64,000 nucleotides of DNA from Leguminivora glycinivorella (GCF_023078275.1 NC_062978.1:22157883-22221882); one strand, 5' to 3'; positions 43,441 to 55,059 are shown, counted from the stretch's first letter. Notes: generated from the letters alone by a model not told the origin. Numbers and translations: made by a program.

Positions 43441-43658
43441 TAGGCACATGTAATGTTTTCAGTGTATTTATCAAAGGTAAACCAGTATTTACGCCTGATG
43501 GTAATAATTTTATGTGGCTGAGCTGATGATGGAAGGTCAACTCCTCAATGGTTAGGAGTTAAAGGATAATTCTTTCACTAGTGTACATGTATTCGGACTG
43601 ATACATATAATATCAATAGGAACCACTAAAAATCAACAAATAATTAAACTTTTTTAAC

Positions 43659-44027
43659 AAAAAATAAAACCGCCTTCAAAAATAAGCGCGTTACAAAACA
43701 CGGAGAAACTAAAAAGCAAAAAATAATAAACCTTTGAATTCAGATTTCTTATCGTATTGCAATAATCTAAACATCCAAATTATAAACAAATCAATTATTT
43801 TTGGAGTCGGTGCCAGCCTGCGTATGGTTGGGTGGGGCAAACAGGCAATAGCAAGGCGACGAACAGGTCTGGTACCGACTGCAAAAATAATTGATTTGTT
43901 TATAATTTGGATGTTTAGATTATTGCAATACGATAAGAAATCTGAATTCAAAGGTTTATTATTTTTTGCTTTTTAGTTTCTCCGTGTTTTGTAACGCGCT
44001 TATTTTTGAAGGCGGTTTTATTTTTTT
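43659..44027. repeat. 369-bp near-perfect hairpin
   Basis: Arms of about 145 bp are exact inverses by eye (43659-43803 and 43882-44027, containing CTTTGAATTCAGATTTCTTA and GCAATAATCTAAACATCC). The loop is 78 bp and contains a smaller stem (AGTCGGTGCCAG / CTGGTACCGACT). Opposed 80-codon frames here are mirror-image by-products. Confidence 0.9.
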
Positions 44028-44161
44028 GCGTTGTAGTTTCCTCGCTATAGTGAGGGGAAAAGTTTTGTGTTACTCTCGGGTGCAAATGTATTTTACTTCT
44101 CGTGTCTCGTCCACACTCGGCGTTAAAATACAACTTTGCCCCCTTGTATAACAAATAACTA

Positions 44162-44240
44162 TAATCTGCAGATTTAAGGTGTTATTACATTTTTTGCCTT
44201 TAGGATTACATTTTTCCCCTAGAAACTATACAATTTACTT
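44162..44240 (+). repeat. 79-bp direct repeat, right copy
   Basis: Same sequence as 42939-43017 apart from three substitutions. Confidence 0.85.
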
Positions 44241-44620
44241 TAACTGTTTTCAAAAGCTTTGTTAGCGTTACCCTAATAGCACCTAGTTCCTTTTTACGGT
44301 TCCGTAGTCAACTAGGAACCCTTATAGTTTAGCCATGTCTGCCCGTCCGTCCGCGGATAATCTCAGTGACCGTTTTAGCACTAGAAAGCTTAAATTTGGT
44401 ACCAGTATGTATATCAATCACGCCGACAAAGTGGTAAAATAAAAAGTGGAATTTTTTTTTTATCAGGGTACCCCCTCCTACACGTAAAGTGGGGAGTGAT
44501 TTTTTTCCTTCCTGTCCTAACGTGTAATAGTATATTGTTGGATAGGTATTTAAAAATGAAAGAGGGTTCCGAAAATATTTTTTTTGATAACTCAATTCAG
44601 TTCAATCATTTCAATTGAAG

Positions 44621-44944
44621 CGCTGGTGGCCTAGCGGTAAGAGCGTGCGACTTTCGATCAGGAGGTCGCGGGTTCGAACCCCGGCTCGTACCAATGAGTT
44701 TTTCGGAACTTACGTCCGAAATGTCATTTGATATTTGCCAGTCGCTTTTCGGTGAAGGAAAACATCGTGAGGAAACCGAACTAATTCCAATAAGGCCTAG
44801 TTGCCCTTCGGGTTGGAAGGTCAGATGGCAGTCGCTTTCGTAAAACTAGCGCCTACGCCAAATCTTGGGATTAGTTGTCAAAGCGGACCCCAGGCTCCCA
44901 TGAGCCGTGGCAAATGCCGGGATAACGCAAGGAGGATGATGATG
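44621..44944 (+). mobile_element. tRNA-derived SINE (family S3), full length
   Basis: tRNA-like head with GGTGGCCTAGCGG (A box) and CGGGTTCGAACCCCGG (B box). The body has GGAAAACATCGTGAGGAAAC and AAAGCGGACCCCAGGCTCCC. It ends GGAGGATGATGATGA. Flanking direct repeats AATTCAGTTCAATCATTT (44594-44611) and AATTCAATTCAATCATTT (44945-44962) look like the target duplication. The 3' end recurs at 52473-52586. Confidence 0.88.
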
Positions 44945-44962
44945 AATTCAATTCAATCATTT

Positions 44963-45489
44963 ATTCATAAATAGTACCTACATTACATCAGAGGCCGGGA
45001 AAATGAGGATTTCCGGCCAAGTGGGTATATACGGCCGAGCGAGCGTGCGAGCGAGGCCGGATAGGGATACGAGGCCGGGAATCCGTTTTCACGCCGAGGC
45101 ATGTATAGTGCTTTTCTCAAACATACAATGAAATAAAAAAAAAATGCTCTAAAGGACAATATTTTATAAAAAAAAGTTACTTTGCAGGCCTAGGCCTAAA
45201 AAATAATATGAAATCCCTTTACAGTCCTCTCGAGTTGTTGCGCCCAAAAAGCGATACTTCCCAGCCCATTTTAAGGAACGTAAAGACAATATTTCATTGC
45301 ATGTTTGAGAAATAATAATTTACACGTCACATCATCATATTACAATTTGCATTTCTATTATAGTTCGTATGGGTAAAAATAATAATAGTAGGTATAGGTA
45401 CTTGATATAGGATTAAATAGCATTAACCATAGTTTTATAATTTGCTATTCATATTACAAACTCTGTAGGTATTTTACATGCATGTTTTT
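44963..45489 (-). repeat. Insertion between the halves of R1: probable antisense LINE tail plus small IR
   Basis: ATTCATAAATAGTACC following the ATTCAATT run resembles the inverse of a LINE tail such as that at 54980-55030. An inverted pair CTCAAACATACAATGAAAT / ATTTCATTGCATGTTTGAG (45116 and 45290) marks a further small element. GGCCGGG/CCGGCC motifs near 44993-45080. Assignment is tentative. Confidence 0.4.
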
Positions 45490-45673
45490 TTTTTGTTAAT
45501 ATTTTCGGTAATAATCGTTCCAAAAGTTTAAAAAAATGTGTCAAAATCACAAAAGTAGAACTTTATAAAGACTTTCTAGGAAAATTGTTTTGAACTTGAT
45601 AGGTTGAATAATTTTTAAGAAAAATACGAGAAACTACGGAACTGAGCGTGGCCCGACACGCTCTTGGCCAGTT

Positions 45674-45900
45674 TTTTAACCCCCGACGCAAAAACGACGG
45701 GGTGTTATGTTTGACGTGTCTGTCTGTCTGTCTGTGTGTGTGTGTCTGTCTGTGGCATCGTAACTCCCGAACGGATGAACCGATTTAGATTTTGTTTTTT
45801 TTTTTGTTTGAAAACTGAGTTAGTCCGTGTTCTTATCCATGTTTCATGAGAATCGGTCCACTATGTCGGGTTTTTTTTCAAAATTTTAATTTTTGTCATT
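45674..45900 (+). repeat. Dispersed repeat R2, full-length copy
   Basis: AACCCCCGACGCAAAAACGACGG, TCTG/GTGT tract, GGCATCGTAACTCCCGAACG, and the end TTCAAAATTTTAATTTTTG. It abuts the R1 end, the same R1-R2 neighbour relation as at 12.37 kb. Confidence 0.8.
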
Positions 45901-46301
45901 AGGTTATTATACCACTTTAAACAGTTTGAACCAACGACACATTTTTCGTGGCGTCTCGCTATCGAGTTGTGTATTCTAAACTCATGGTAGCTCTACAGGT
46001 TTTAGTATGCAAAGTTAAAGGAATTGACGTAATGGGCATCGCAATAGCTTCAGCTTTAGCTCATTAAGCTTTAATTACGTGCGTATGTTAACTGCGAGCT
46101 GTTTGGCGAACGCCGAACTGTTCAACCACAGATGAGCCCACTAGATGAAGCATTTTTTCCATTTTGTTGGTTTTGTTTTATGAAATTTGGTGGTAGGTAC
46201 TTGTACTGCAGCATAGTCAGGTTTTACTTTTCTATTTAATAAAGTACAGCATATGTAAATATAACGTAGCAATATGTCTTACACAATAACCACAAAATTA
46301 C

Positions 46302-46498
46302 GATTTTGAAAAAACCCTCGACTTAGTGGACCAATTTTCATGAAACATGGCTAAGAACACTCCCGACTAATTTTCTTTCAAATAAAAAAAAACTAAATCT
46401 AAATCGGTTCATCCGTTCGGGAGCTACGATGCCACAGACAGACAGAGAGACAATTCAAACTTATAACAACCAGTCGTTTTTGTGTCAGGGGTTAAAAA
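46302..46498 (-). repeat. Dispersed repeat R2, minus strand, shortened
   Basis: GATTTTGAAAAAACCCTCGA, GGTTCATCCGTTCGGGAGCT, short ACAG tract, CAGTCGTTTTTGTGTCAGGG. The microsatellite is much reduced. Confidence 0.75.
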
Positions 46499-46624
46499 TC
46501 TAGTGATTTACGCAACCGTATTTTCTTCAATGAATTAAACTAACAAAATTGTATCTAAATTTTAAATTAATTCCAAAAAAGTGGTCATTCAAATAGGTAT
46601 TAAAAATGTAAAAAATCCAGTATC

Positions 46625-46973
46625 TACAGGGTGGGGCCTGTAACAAAAGCAAAAAATCAAACTGTAGGCTACACTCCTTAAACTGACCAACATTTGTTCA
46701 GTGACTTTTAAAAATTATGAAGTCTTTAAATTTTTAATTTTTCATACAAAATAAATATTAGCTTCAATGTACGCCATTATTGTTGTCATTGACGTTGTCT
46801 GTCACACTTTAGATTTAACAGAATTCGCAATACATTACCTCTTAGAAAAAACTTTCAAGGGTGATAAAATTCAAAATACAAATTTTTAAAAGTCGCTGAA
46901 CAAATGTTGATCAGTATAAGGAGAATAGCCTACAGTTTAATTTTTTGCTTTTGTTACAGGCCCCACTCTGTAT
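46625..46973. mobile_element. MITE M4 (ACAGGGTGGGGCCTGTAAC ends)
   Basis: About 53-bp inverted arms, GTGGGGCCTGTAACAAAAGC then AAAAAATCAAACTGTAGGCT, mirrored at 46921-46973. An internal pair AACATTTGTTCAGTGAC / CTGAACAAATGTTGATC extends the fold. No coding capacity. Confidence 0.85.
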
Positions 46974-46997
46974 ATTGAAGTAACTTAGCTTGTATAA

Positions 46998-49900
46998 TGT
47001 CGTCCCCTTACTGCAAATACCGACTATGTGCAAAAAAGTGATTTTGAGATAATGCGATTTTAATGTTTGAAGGTACGATTTCATATGAAAACATGAAAAA
47101 AATTACTATTTGTATACAGCATTCTACAGCCCGTATTGTATTGTTTAATACTTAATAGTAAAAATTATCCAGGCTGTGTTTGATTGCCGATAAAACTACG
47201 ATTTAAAAAAAATAGTAGCAAACTTAGTTGGTTTTTCCTGTAGAAATAAAAATGTGTATATTTCTTTTATTAATACATATAAAGCAGTGTTTCCCTTTGA
47301 TTAAGCTTTGCTTTTCATACACTTTACTAATGATTTGCAAAAAAAGAAAAAATATACAAAAGTTTTGAACTTATTTCAAAATATATTAAATATTCTCAAT
47401 GACATAGGCGGTTTTAGCTGCAGGAAGTATAGCTGCTCTAATTTTATGTTACAAAACTTCACTTATCATTGTTAATTAAAGTAGTACATTTGTAATAAAA
47501 AGGTTTTTAACATTACTAACCATTAATAATACTTTATTTGAGGTTTTGAAGGATTATTATCAAAAAAAAATTTTTGAAAAAAATCCTCTTCAACCGGTTT
47601 TAGGAGATTTTTCACAAAATACTTTAACCGATTTCAGTAAAATTTAACAAGAAGTAACGCAATAGCATTCTCTTGAAATCACAAAAATAATTTTACAAAT
47701 CGGTTAATGCGTTTTTGGGTAATAGCATAATATGCATAGGTACTTACTACATACTAGTTCACTGTCTCAGCAATCCGAAGTCCGCCATAATTTATGTTCA
47801 AAATTTCACTATCTACACTGTTACATTTAATATAGGTAAATAGTTTTTGTACGCACAATAACCTGAAGTAATAGTTTATTTAAAGTTTTCTAGTAATCAT
47901 TTACGCCAAAGTCACTAAAATGTAGGCGTAGATGAAGTAATAAGTAAGAAAAAGTAATGTGTAACGGTAATTACATAGGTTTCTGGGGCGATTTAAAGCA
48001 ATCATGTTTGCAATATTCTTACGCCCCCAGTTACACGCAGTGTTTTTCATCACACTTGCAATAAAAAGATAAAAAAGTATTTATGGTAGTCCAAAATACA
48101 AATTTAAACATTCCCTTGGGAAAAAGTTTTTTCTTTTACTCCTGAATTCCTGATACGCCTGCGTGCGATTGCACACTTACTGCGCAAGAGTGATAAAAAG
48201 TTAATAAACAACATCTTCATCGCTGGTGGAATTCGATACAAACACATCCGTAACACGGCTGACAATGCTAGACTAACTAGGTATTAAGTGATTGGAAGCA
48301 CTCATGGTACTATTTAGTTATGATACCTTTGTCAAAACGTCTGCATAAGTCTATTTTCTTGAACGCAGAGATAGCTAGTTGTTTATCGAGCTTTAGACCG
48401 AGATAGAAATATGGTATGATACGTTACGAGGTTTGAGGTGGTTCTACTGAACTGGAGTTCAATTTGTGGCATTCATTTCCTTGCCTTGTGCTACATCCAG
48501 ATCTCGCCATGAACTTAACCGCCTTCTGAATTTCTTATAAAACTACGTCCATTAGCGACGCGTCGAATCGGATTCACCGTTCATTGTAAATGTATGCATG
48601 GCTCGATTCGACGCTCACCTGGTAAGGCGTTAAAAATAGATGCTAGATGTCGCTGTATGGGAATCAACAGCGATGAAGATGACGTTTAATAACTTTATCA
48701 CTATTTTATTAATAATAAGAATATCATCTACCTACGTCTACAATACAGTGACTTTGGCGCAGTGAATTTAGTTTCGTAGGCCAATTCCACTTCGAGTTGT
48801 TAAAACAACGATACATGTTATGCGATTACTCACAGACGTCTGAACCGATTTGTATTATTTATCGTAATTCAAAGGTTAATTTAAGGTTATTTGCCAACCA
48901 GCTTGGGTTACCAAATTAAAATTAGTATGAAATAACCTTGCACTAATGCAAACCACAAGATTTGGTCGATAAAATGCAACTCTCTCGTCCGTTTTCGAAG
49001 AACTAAGAGAGAATTTACCAGTCGGTGAAGTGGCAAAAAAGATTTGATTTAAATGTAACACTGTAATTAGTAACGGTCATCGAAGTTATGAAACATAAAA
49101 TTACACTGAATTCGATTACTTCAGCTTAAACCGTTTGTGTTAGTGTATTTTTAACCAATTTAAAAAAAACGGAGGAGGTTCTCAACGCACTTTTTGCTAA
49201 TCACGAAAACATCATATGAAAAACGAAGCTTAATTTAAGACAAACAATGGGTTATATGTATAAAGAAGAGAATATGCAAACATTTATTTCTACAGGAAAA
49301 ACCAACTAAGTAGGTATTCGACTGTTTCATTAAATCGTATTTGATCGTCAACTAAATACATTCTGAATATATATACGACAAAGTAATAAACAAAAAAATA
49401 TAGGTTTTAAAATGCCATAAACATAACGTACATTTCTTCATGTTTTCATATAAAACGTGCCTTCAAACTTTAAAACCGCATTATCTCAAAATCGCCTATT
49501 TACATATAGTCGGTATTTGCAGTAATAGACCGTTATCCTTTCCTTCGTCACATCACATGCAAAACCAATTATAGTCCCTATACAACTTTTTGGTAGTATG
49601 ACATTGCTGATGTTTGTAAACAAACATCTTCTGGAAAAACATCTTAAAGACATTTGGTGTATTTAGCCTGGCTTAAAATAAATAATTTTGTTGATAGTTT
49701 TATTTGCAAAAATCAAATATGTACACATTAAACTTTTTTGTAGAACATAAGATGGCTACTTTAACAAAATGTTTAAATGCAAAAAAACACTATACACCAT
49801 TAAAATGTTCTACTTGGCGGATAAAGCATAAAAGTTTATATTAAATATTCATATCACATTCTGGCAGTTTATAATGCAAAAAATTGACCATTAAGTAACT

Positions 49901-50052
49901 TTATGCGACAGCTATCTTTTGAATGCAGCGTCGTATCAATACATGGGTTTTTACATATTGTAGCCCTTGAAAACCTTATTTTATAGGTGCTAAAAACTCG
50001 ATTTCGTCAAAAAGTCACTTAGTCGGTATTTGCATTAATGGGACGATGTATT
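46998..50052. mobile_element. Putative ~3 kb inverted-repeat element with a duplicated terminus
   Basis: The left end TCGTCCCCTTACTGCAAATA then CCGACTATGTG is mirrored at the right (CACTTAGTCGGTATTTGCAT then TAATGGGACGA, to about 50052). The left ~350 bp (46998-47350) also has a diverged inverse copy at 49195-49535, including AACTTAGTTGGTTTTTCCTG then TAGAAATAAA. The element may therefore contain two right-hand termini or be two nested relatives. No transposase frame. Confidence 0.5.
47911..48766. mobile_element. Possible inner element with CGCCAAAGTCACT ends
   Basis: CGCCAAAGTCACTAAAATGT then AGGCGTAGATGA at the left and TCATCTACCTACGTCTACAA then TACAGTGACTTTGGCG at the right. Lies within the 3 kb unit. 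A short hairpin pair (GACGCGTCGAATCGG / GGCTCGATTCGACGC) sits at 48557-48613. No gene. Confidence 0.5.
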
Positions 50053-50944
50053 TTTTTACAAATGGGAATTACGTACCTAAACTTAAGTTAACGTGAATAA
50101 AACTCCCGTGAATTTGCGTCCAAAAAATTACCAAATGCAACGCCATCTTATGATTAATACCGGCCCCTGATTTTTTTTAAATACTGCGTTATTTTAGATA
50201 AACTGTGATATTTGGATTAATATTATTCAAAACTTAGTAATTCGTTTTAGTTTAGGTAAGAATCATTGTAAACTCTCGCTATATCTGTATTTTTCGCATC
50301 GCCATTTTGATTAATCTTCTGGTATTTCAGTGAGCCCCCACGTCACAGGCTTGACCTATTGAGGGCTATTGCTAACCATACTGTATATATCTGCATGTAA
50401 CTATATCTGCTGTTTAATTCTATATGTTATCTATGTTTGGTAATGAAATAAACTTTTTGTATTTTGTATTGTACAACTATATAGTCATTGATGGATGTAT
50501 CAGCTATCTAATAAAGCGAAGTCTATGTATTCAGCGTACAATTCAAGTAGAGCTATGTGGATCTGTATCTCTAGCGGCGCCTTACAAGGCCGCGGCCGGT
50601 AGTTATACTACTGGAAACTGGCCACTCAAACGCTTTGCCTGATTCGAACTTCTAATACTAGCTCTAGACGCGATATGTATCGGATATCTAAAAAAAAATC
50701 GTTTGAAGAAACGTTACACTGAAAGATCGGTATCATATTATCGTTGAGAAATTTTAGGCGCATATTAAAAGCATTTTACTCGAATAGGGCAGATAATTTT
50801 GAGAGCTGAATTTAAATAGACAGAGAATGTTTATCACACTTAATGCATACCAATACCAAAACAATATCATGTGTTTTTTCTACTCCCGAACTGTTTTATT
50901 CGTAATTTAAAGGGTCGTGCATAGATCTTTAAAACCCTACATAA
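50053..50944. other. No supported gene
   Basis: A 72-codon frame at 50424 has no recognisable similarity. Mixed AT-rich sequence with a short GC-rich patch near 50575. Confidence 0.35.
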
Positions 50945-51385
50945 TAGTTATTTGTTATACAAGGGGGCAAAGTTGTATTTTAACGCCGAGTGTGGAATTG
51001 AAAAACGAGCAAGTGAAAGGATTCTATAGTTGAACCACGAGCGAAGCGAGTGGTTCGAGAATAGAATCCTGAACTTGCGAGTTTTTTAACACACGAGAAG
51101 TAAAATACATTTGCACCCGAGTGTAACACAAAACTTTTCCCCTGACTATAGCGAGGAAACTACAACGCAAAAAATGCGTTTATCGCTGCTTCCAGTAGTC
51201 CCACAGGAGGTAAATCATCATAATTACTAGATTCACCTACTTTTATAAATTTTAAAGCAGTTAATTTGACTTTATTCAAGGTCAAATTACTTTACCCACT
51301 AGTGAATAAAATGCGTTTTTACCCGCTGGTATTAAAGGACAAAACACGTGTTTCCGAGCTAGTGAGGGGAAAAAGTCTATTCCCC
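50945..51385 (-). repeat. Dispersed repeat R3, uninterrupted minus-strand copy
   Basis: GTTATTTGTTATACAAGGGG, a central hairpin (GGTTCGAGAATAGAATCC / GGATTCTATAGTTGAACC), GCGAGGAAACTACAACGC, ACCCACTAGTGAATAAAA and CGTGTTTCCGAGCTAGTG. Serves as the reference for the interrupted copy at 43018-44161. Opposed 75-80 codon frames across it are chance. Confidence 0.8.
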
Positions 51386-52244
51386 AAAGCCAGCGTCCGC
51401 AGTATCGAAAAAACTGAAAGCGCATTGTTTGGCTCTGTAAACATGGCAAATTGTAACGATACTGCGCGCGTGCGCGGGAAGGCTTTGGGCAGCTGAGCTG
51501 ACAGTGCAAACCTTTGCGTCAAAATACAGGAAACAGTGTGATATTCACGAAAGTTATTCAAGAAAACCATTAAAAACTAAGTGCATGGTCGTAGAAAAAG
51601 TATTGTATGCAACGGTGTTTAACTGAGTCAAAAAATACTCTTGGCGTCTTAATAACAATTTTCGGCTTCGCCTCCAATTGTAATTATGTAACAAAATGTA
51701 TGTAATATTTCATTCTAGTAGCGGTTTGGGGACGTTGTTCAATTTTTTCATACAATGGCTGTCATTTTCCGTGCCGTTTATGCTATCAGACATGTAGGTA
51801 CCTATTCTAAAACAAAAAAATGGTGCAATTTATATAGTATACATTTGTGTAAGATATTCCCAAGGATATTTAAAAAATCCTTCAACCTTCTACCTGACAA
51901 TAATAACTTGTTACCAACCGCCTGAGTTAAACGGACGCCCGAAGCTTCCAAGAACGCATAAAATCATAACAATATGGCTAACGTGTTATTTATTCTGCAT
52001 TCGTCTTAGCTGCGAGCTACAAATAGGATAGGTAGATTAAGAGATTCCATAGCAGATTAATCTTGTTTCAAGATACGCCAGTCGTACAGTGCTATTCGCT
52101 CTTAGGTACCCATTTCAATCGTTCACTCAATTTCAAATTCCCTGTAACGAGTCAAGCGATTTCCCACACCCGAACCCGGGGACAGTAGGGATAGGGGCAT
52201 AGCACGACTTCGCATGGTTTGTCGCGCGCTGCCGTCAGCTGCAC
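51386..52244. other. Intergenic with a small repeat fragment
   Basis: GTCGTAGAAAAAGTATTGTA at about 51587 matches the left arm region of the element at 1913. Otherwise nothing recognised. Confidence 0.4.
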
Positions 52245-52312
52245 GGCTAGCACATGACTGCCGCGAGAGTATGTCGCCGCCAAATAGGTCACACCTGTTC
52301 TTCTAATTGTCT
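52245..52312 (+). mobile_element. MITE M1, half copy
   Basis: GGCTAGCACATGACTGCCGC then GAGAGTATGTCGCCGC and TTCTTCTAATTG. Only the left arm remains. Confidence 0.75.
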
Positions 52313-52472
52313 ACAATGTAAACAAACTATTATATAAAATATCAATATTTTAGAACATTTTTATCACTTTAAAGGTTGAGGATCATAATGTGAGATGAAT
52401 TGATTAAATAACACATGGATTTAGCCAGTATCTGATGAGTTAAAAAAAAATCTTTATTCATTTTAAGAATTA

Positions 52473-52586
52473 AGTGCCGTAAAACTAGTGCCTACGCCAA
52501 ATCTTAGGATTAGTTGTCAAAGCGGACCCCAGGCTCCCATGAGCCGTGGCAAATGCCGGGATAACGCAAGGAGGATGATGATGATT
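52473..52586 (+). mobile_element. SINE S3, 5'-truncated copy
   Basis: GTGCCTACGCCAAATCTTAG, AAAGCGGACCCCAGGCTCCC, GAGCCGTGGCAAATGCCGGG, ending GGAGGATGATGATGA. Matches the last ~110 bp of 44621-44944. Confidence 0.85.
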
Positions 52587-53705
52587 CATTTTAAGAATTA
52601 CTTAGGTACATAATTTTAGGCTCTTCCTTAAAACTAGTAGGTAAGTAATGGTAATTAATGGTAAACAAGAAGAATTTGGATGAAACAGTGAAATTAAAAC
52701 AATTTGAAAACTTAACAAAAGTAACTTCTCTTATAAAGTTTATAAACTATATCTTAACCTAAATGAAGTTAGAATGTAAATTAAAGTCATGTTGACTACA
52801 AGGTTTGTTTACATTGTTCACAAACTCTATTGACGGCGACTTTTAGGCACTGATAGTTTTCTTGAATGTCGCATTGATATTTCGATACCAATAAAAAGTG
52901 GTATATCTCCTCTACCATGATTGCATCCGTCCACATATCTGTCGCCGCATGACGTCGGCCGCAGGGAGTCTGAAGACATACGAGTACATTTCCTTTTTTA
53001 ATTTCGCATTGCTAGAACTTTACCGTCAAGGTTATACTTACATTTTACTCTATTTGCGTAGGCAAAGAACAGCTACGGGAAATAATATTGACGATGGTAT
53101 CAGTACATTTTTGACTTCGAGAAAAGGATTGCTGCCTACAATAACCTACCAACTTAAGATTTTAATTGAAAGAAGAGTCGAGCCATGTCTGTCCTTTTCT
53201 CAAAAAAGTCTATCGATTTTTGCGGAGAAGACGCACATCAAATATAAATATTTATTTATTATACATAGCACAAATAGCTATGTCAGATAAACATCAGATC
53301 ATAAGTACAATATTTACATAATAATATGCCCAATGATTCGGTTTTTGGCAGATGAATTAGGATTCCGTATCATCGTGAACTTCTAATCAGGGCAAAGTAG
53401 AAGATTTGCCTTTGTATAGTCACAGTAAATAAGTGTTGATTTCTGTACCTTGTCGCTTTTATTCGTTTGACAATTTCGTATGACATTTCAAGCAAGGCGT
53501 TAATGTGACAAGGTATCAGTGGCGGATGGTGAAAATTTCTGCTAGGCAACACCTTAACATTAGGTACTTTACTAGTAATCAATTTTAGGCACGCCGGTGG
53601 GAATCGGCTTGTATGGACCAGCCGCTGCTGCAAGGTATAGAAATCATCACATATTTATGCCGGTGACTCGTATGAAGCGTCGAAATGTTTGCACGACGGC
53701 AGGCA
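52587..53705. other. No supported gene
   Basis: Contains a 130-codon frame at 52898-53290. It has no recognised domain, a weak start context and an AT-driven composition, so I do not call it a gene, though it is the longest unexplained frame outside retroelements. Confidence 0.35.
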
Positions 53706-53816
53706 AGCATGGTCGCGCAATAAATGATAAAACATCAGGCCATCCCTTTCGCACTATTTGTAAGTGCGATCGATAGGGACGGCCTGATGTTTTATCGTTT
53801 ATCGCGCGACCATGCT
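53706..53816. mobile_element. MITE M6 (AGCATGGTCGCGC ends)
   Basis: 111 bp. Arms AGCATGGTCGCGCAATAAAT then GATAAAACATCAGGCC, mirrored by GGCCTGATGTTTTATCGTTT then ATCGCGCGACCATGCT. Centre CCCTTTCGCACTATTTG...AAGTGCGATCGATAGGG extends the stem. Confidence 0.88.
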
Positions 53817-54355
53817 ATCCCTGCAGCTCAATATAAAAACTTTTGACTAAAACATTCGTACCTGCTACCATATTTTCCACTGCTTTTCTTGTCTATGTAG
53901 GTATATGGTTATACTTGTAAGACGAGTTAATCAACTATATCATTCCATTAGTCCGGGAAGCACATATCTCAGCTGTCACGCCATCGGCTTAGCTTTGACA
54001 ACCTTATTACCGGTCCTTATTATTCGCAAGTGTAATGAAATTATATCGGATATGAATAAAATGTGCTCAGTTCAGAAATCTATCAGAAACACTAGTGAGT
54101 TGAACATCTGAGTTTATAAGTCAATAGGCTACTTGACCCTTTTTTAAAGTCTGTCTTAAGTATATGATTAGGTAAGTACTGCCCAATCAACCGAAATAAA
54201 ATATTACCATATTTTATTATGACTTAAAAACAGCAAAATAGTACATTACGATACAAGTGCGTAAAAAAGGAAGTTCGAAACGAGTGGCGATAAATTAAAA
54301 CACGACCGAAGGGAGTGTTTTAAATCGACACGAGTCGAGACGATTGAAATTATTG
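53817..54355. other. Intergenic with repeat-like blocks
   Basis: GGCTACTTGACCCTTTTT at 54127 is the inverse of sequence at 9760-9780. GAAACGAGTGGCGATAAATT and ACACGACCGAAGGGAGTG near 54277-54320 are familiar dispersed-repeat motifs. No gene. Confidence 0.4.
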
Positions 54356-55033
54356 GGGTTACTTGCATGAACCAAAAATTACACATTTTCAGCGACGTTT
54401 ACGATATCGGGTAAGATATTCTAAACGTCAAACGTTGAATAAAATAAATACTAGAAATAAACATAAACTCGCGGTGCCCTTCACACGGCTCTGTAAAATT
54501 AAAAAATCATTCATGGGTAATTGTGTTCGATTTTATAATAAACTTCCGAATCATATTACTGACTTGTCAGTTAATAAATTTAAGAATCATGTAAAGCGTG
54601 TACTCATTTCCAAAGCTTATTATACAACACAAGACTACATGAATGATAAAACAACGTGGGATTAATTGTTATTCGAAATGGTTTCTTATTTTTACGTTTT
54701 TTATTATTATTATTGTTGATGAAATTAATATTGTATTTTTTTGGACATTGGATTTTTCCTAGAAATATTCTAGACATGTATTTTTATATATACATATACC
54801 TAATTATATATTTTTTGTTTAACGATTATTTTTATATGAAATTGTATATTATAGACTCAATATTATTATGAACAATAATTTACAACAATAAATTGCTCTG
54901 ATAATTAGGTTAGATTAAGATCATAATATATATGTAATGAACTATTCATAAGAGCTTGTAACTAGGCCTACATGAATAAAGATATTTTGAATTGAAAAAA
55001 AATTTGAATTGAATTGAATTGAATTGAATTGAA
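54356..55033 (+). mobile_element. LINE 3' end with GAATT tail
   Basis: C-terminal coding remnant, AT-rich 3' UTR, then ATGAATAAAGATATTTTGAA and a (GAATT)n tail at 54998-55033. 5'-truncated. A short target repeat cannot be identified. Confidence 0.75.
54363..54665 (+). pseudogene. LINE reverse-transcriptase C-terminal remnant
   Basis: About 100 codons to a TAA. The segment NTRNKHKLAVPFTRLCKIKK followed by SFMGNCVRFYNKLPNHI is the conserved C-terminal region of Jockey/CR1-like ORF2 proteins in insects. No RT catalytic motifs remain. The real 5' limit is unclear because the preceding frame is not recognisably RT. Confidence 0.75.
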
Positions 55034-55059
55034 TGAATATTGAGCTGTTATAAAAATAT

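Larger units (their letters stand above)
43018..44161 (+). repeat. Dispersed repeat R3, interrupted copy
   Basis: The left part (43018-43228) contains CTAGCTCGGAAACACG, ATCCACTAGTGGATAAAG and GGAAGCAGTGATAAACGC. The right part (44030-44161) contains GCGTTGTAGTTTCCTCGC and TACAACTTTGCCCCCTTG. The minus-strand copy at 50945-51385 reads from GATAAACGC straight into GCGTTGTAG, so about 0.8 kb was inserted here in a T-run. Confidence 0.75.
44296..45683 (-). repeat. Dispersed repeat R1, minus strand, interrupted
   Basis: The first part, 44296-44589, runs from GGTTCCGTAGTCAACTAGG to TTTTTTTTGATAA. The second, 45490-45683, runs from TTAATATTTTCGGTAATAAT to GCGTGGCCCGACACGCTC. The intact copy at 12372-12917 is continuous across the same point, so ~900 bp was inserted later. 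Confidence 0.8.

Noticed and set aside
44621..44695. Possible functional tRNA gene
   Set aside because: Part of a full-length SINE with a target duplication and a known lepidopteran SINE body.
52898..53290. 130-codon frame as a novel gene
   Set aside because: No recognised domain, weak start context, AT-driven composition and no splice evidence; kept only as a note.
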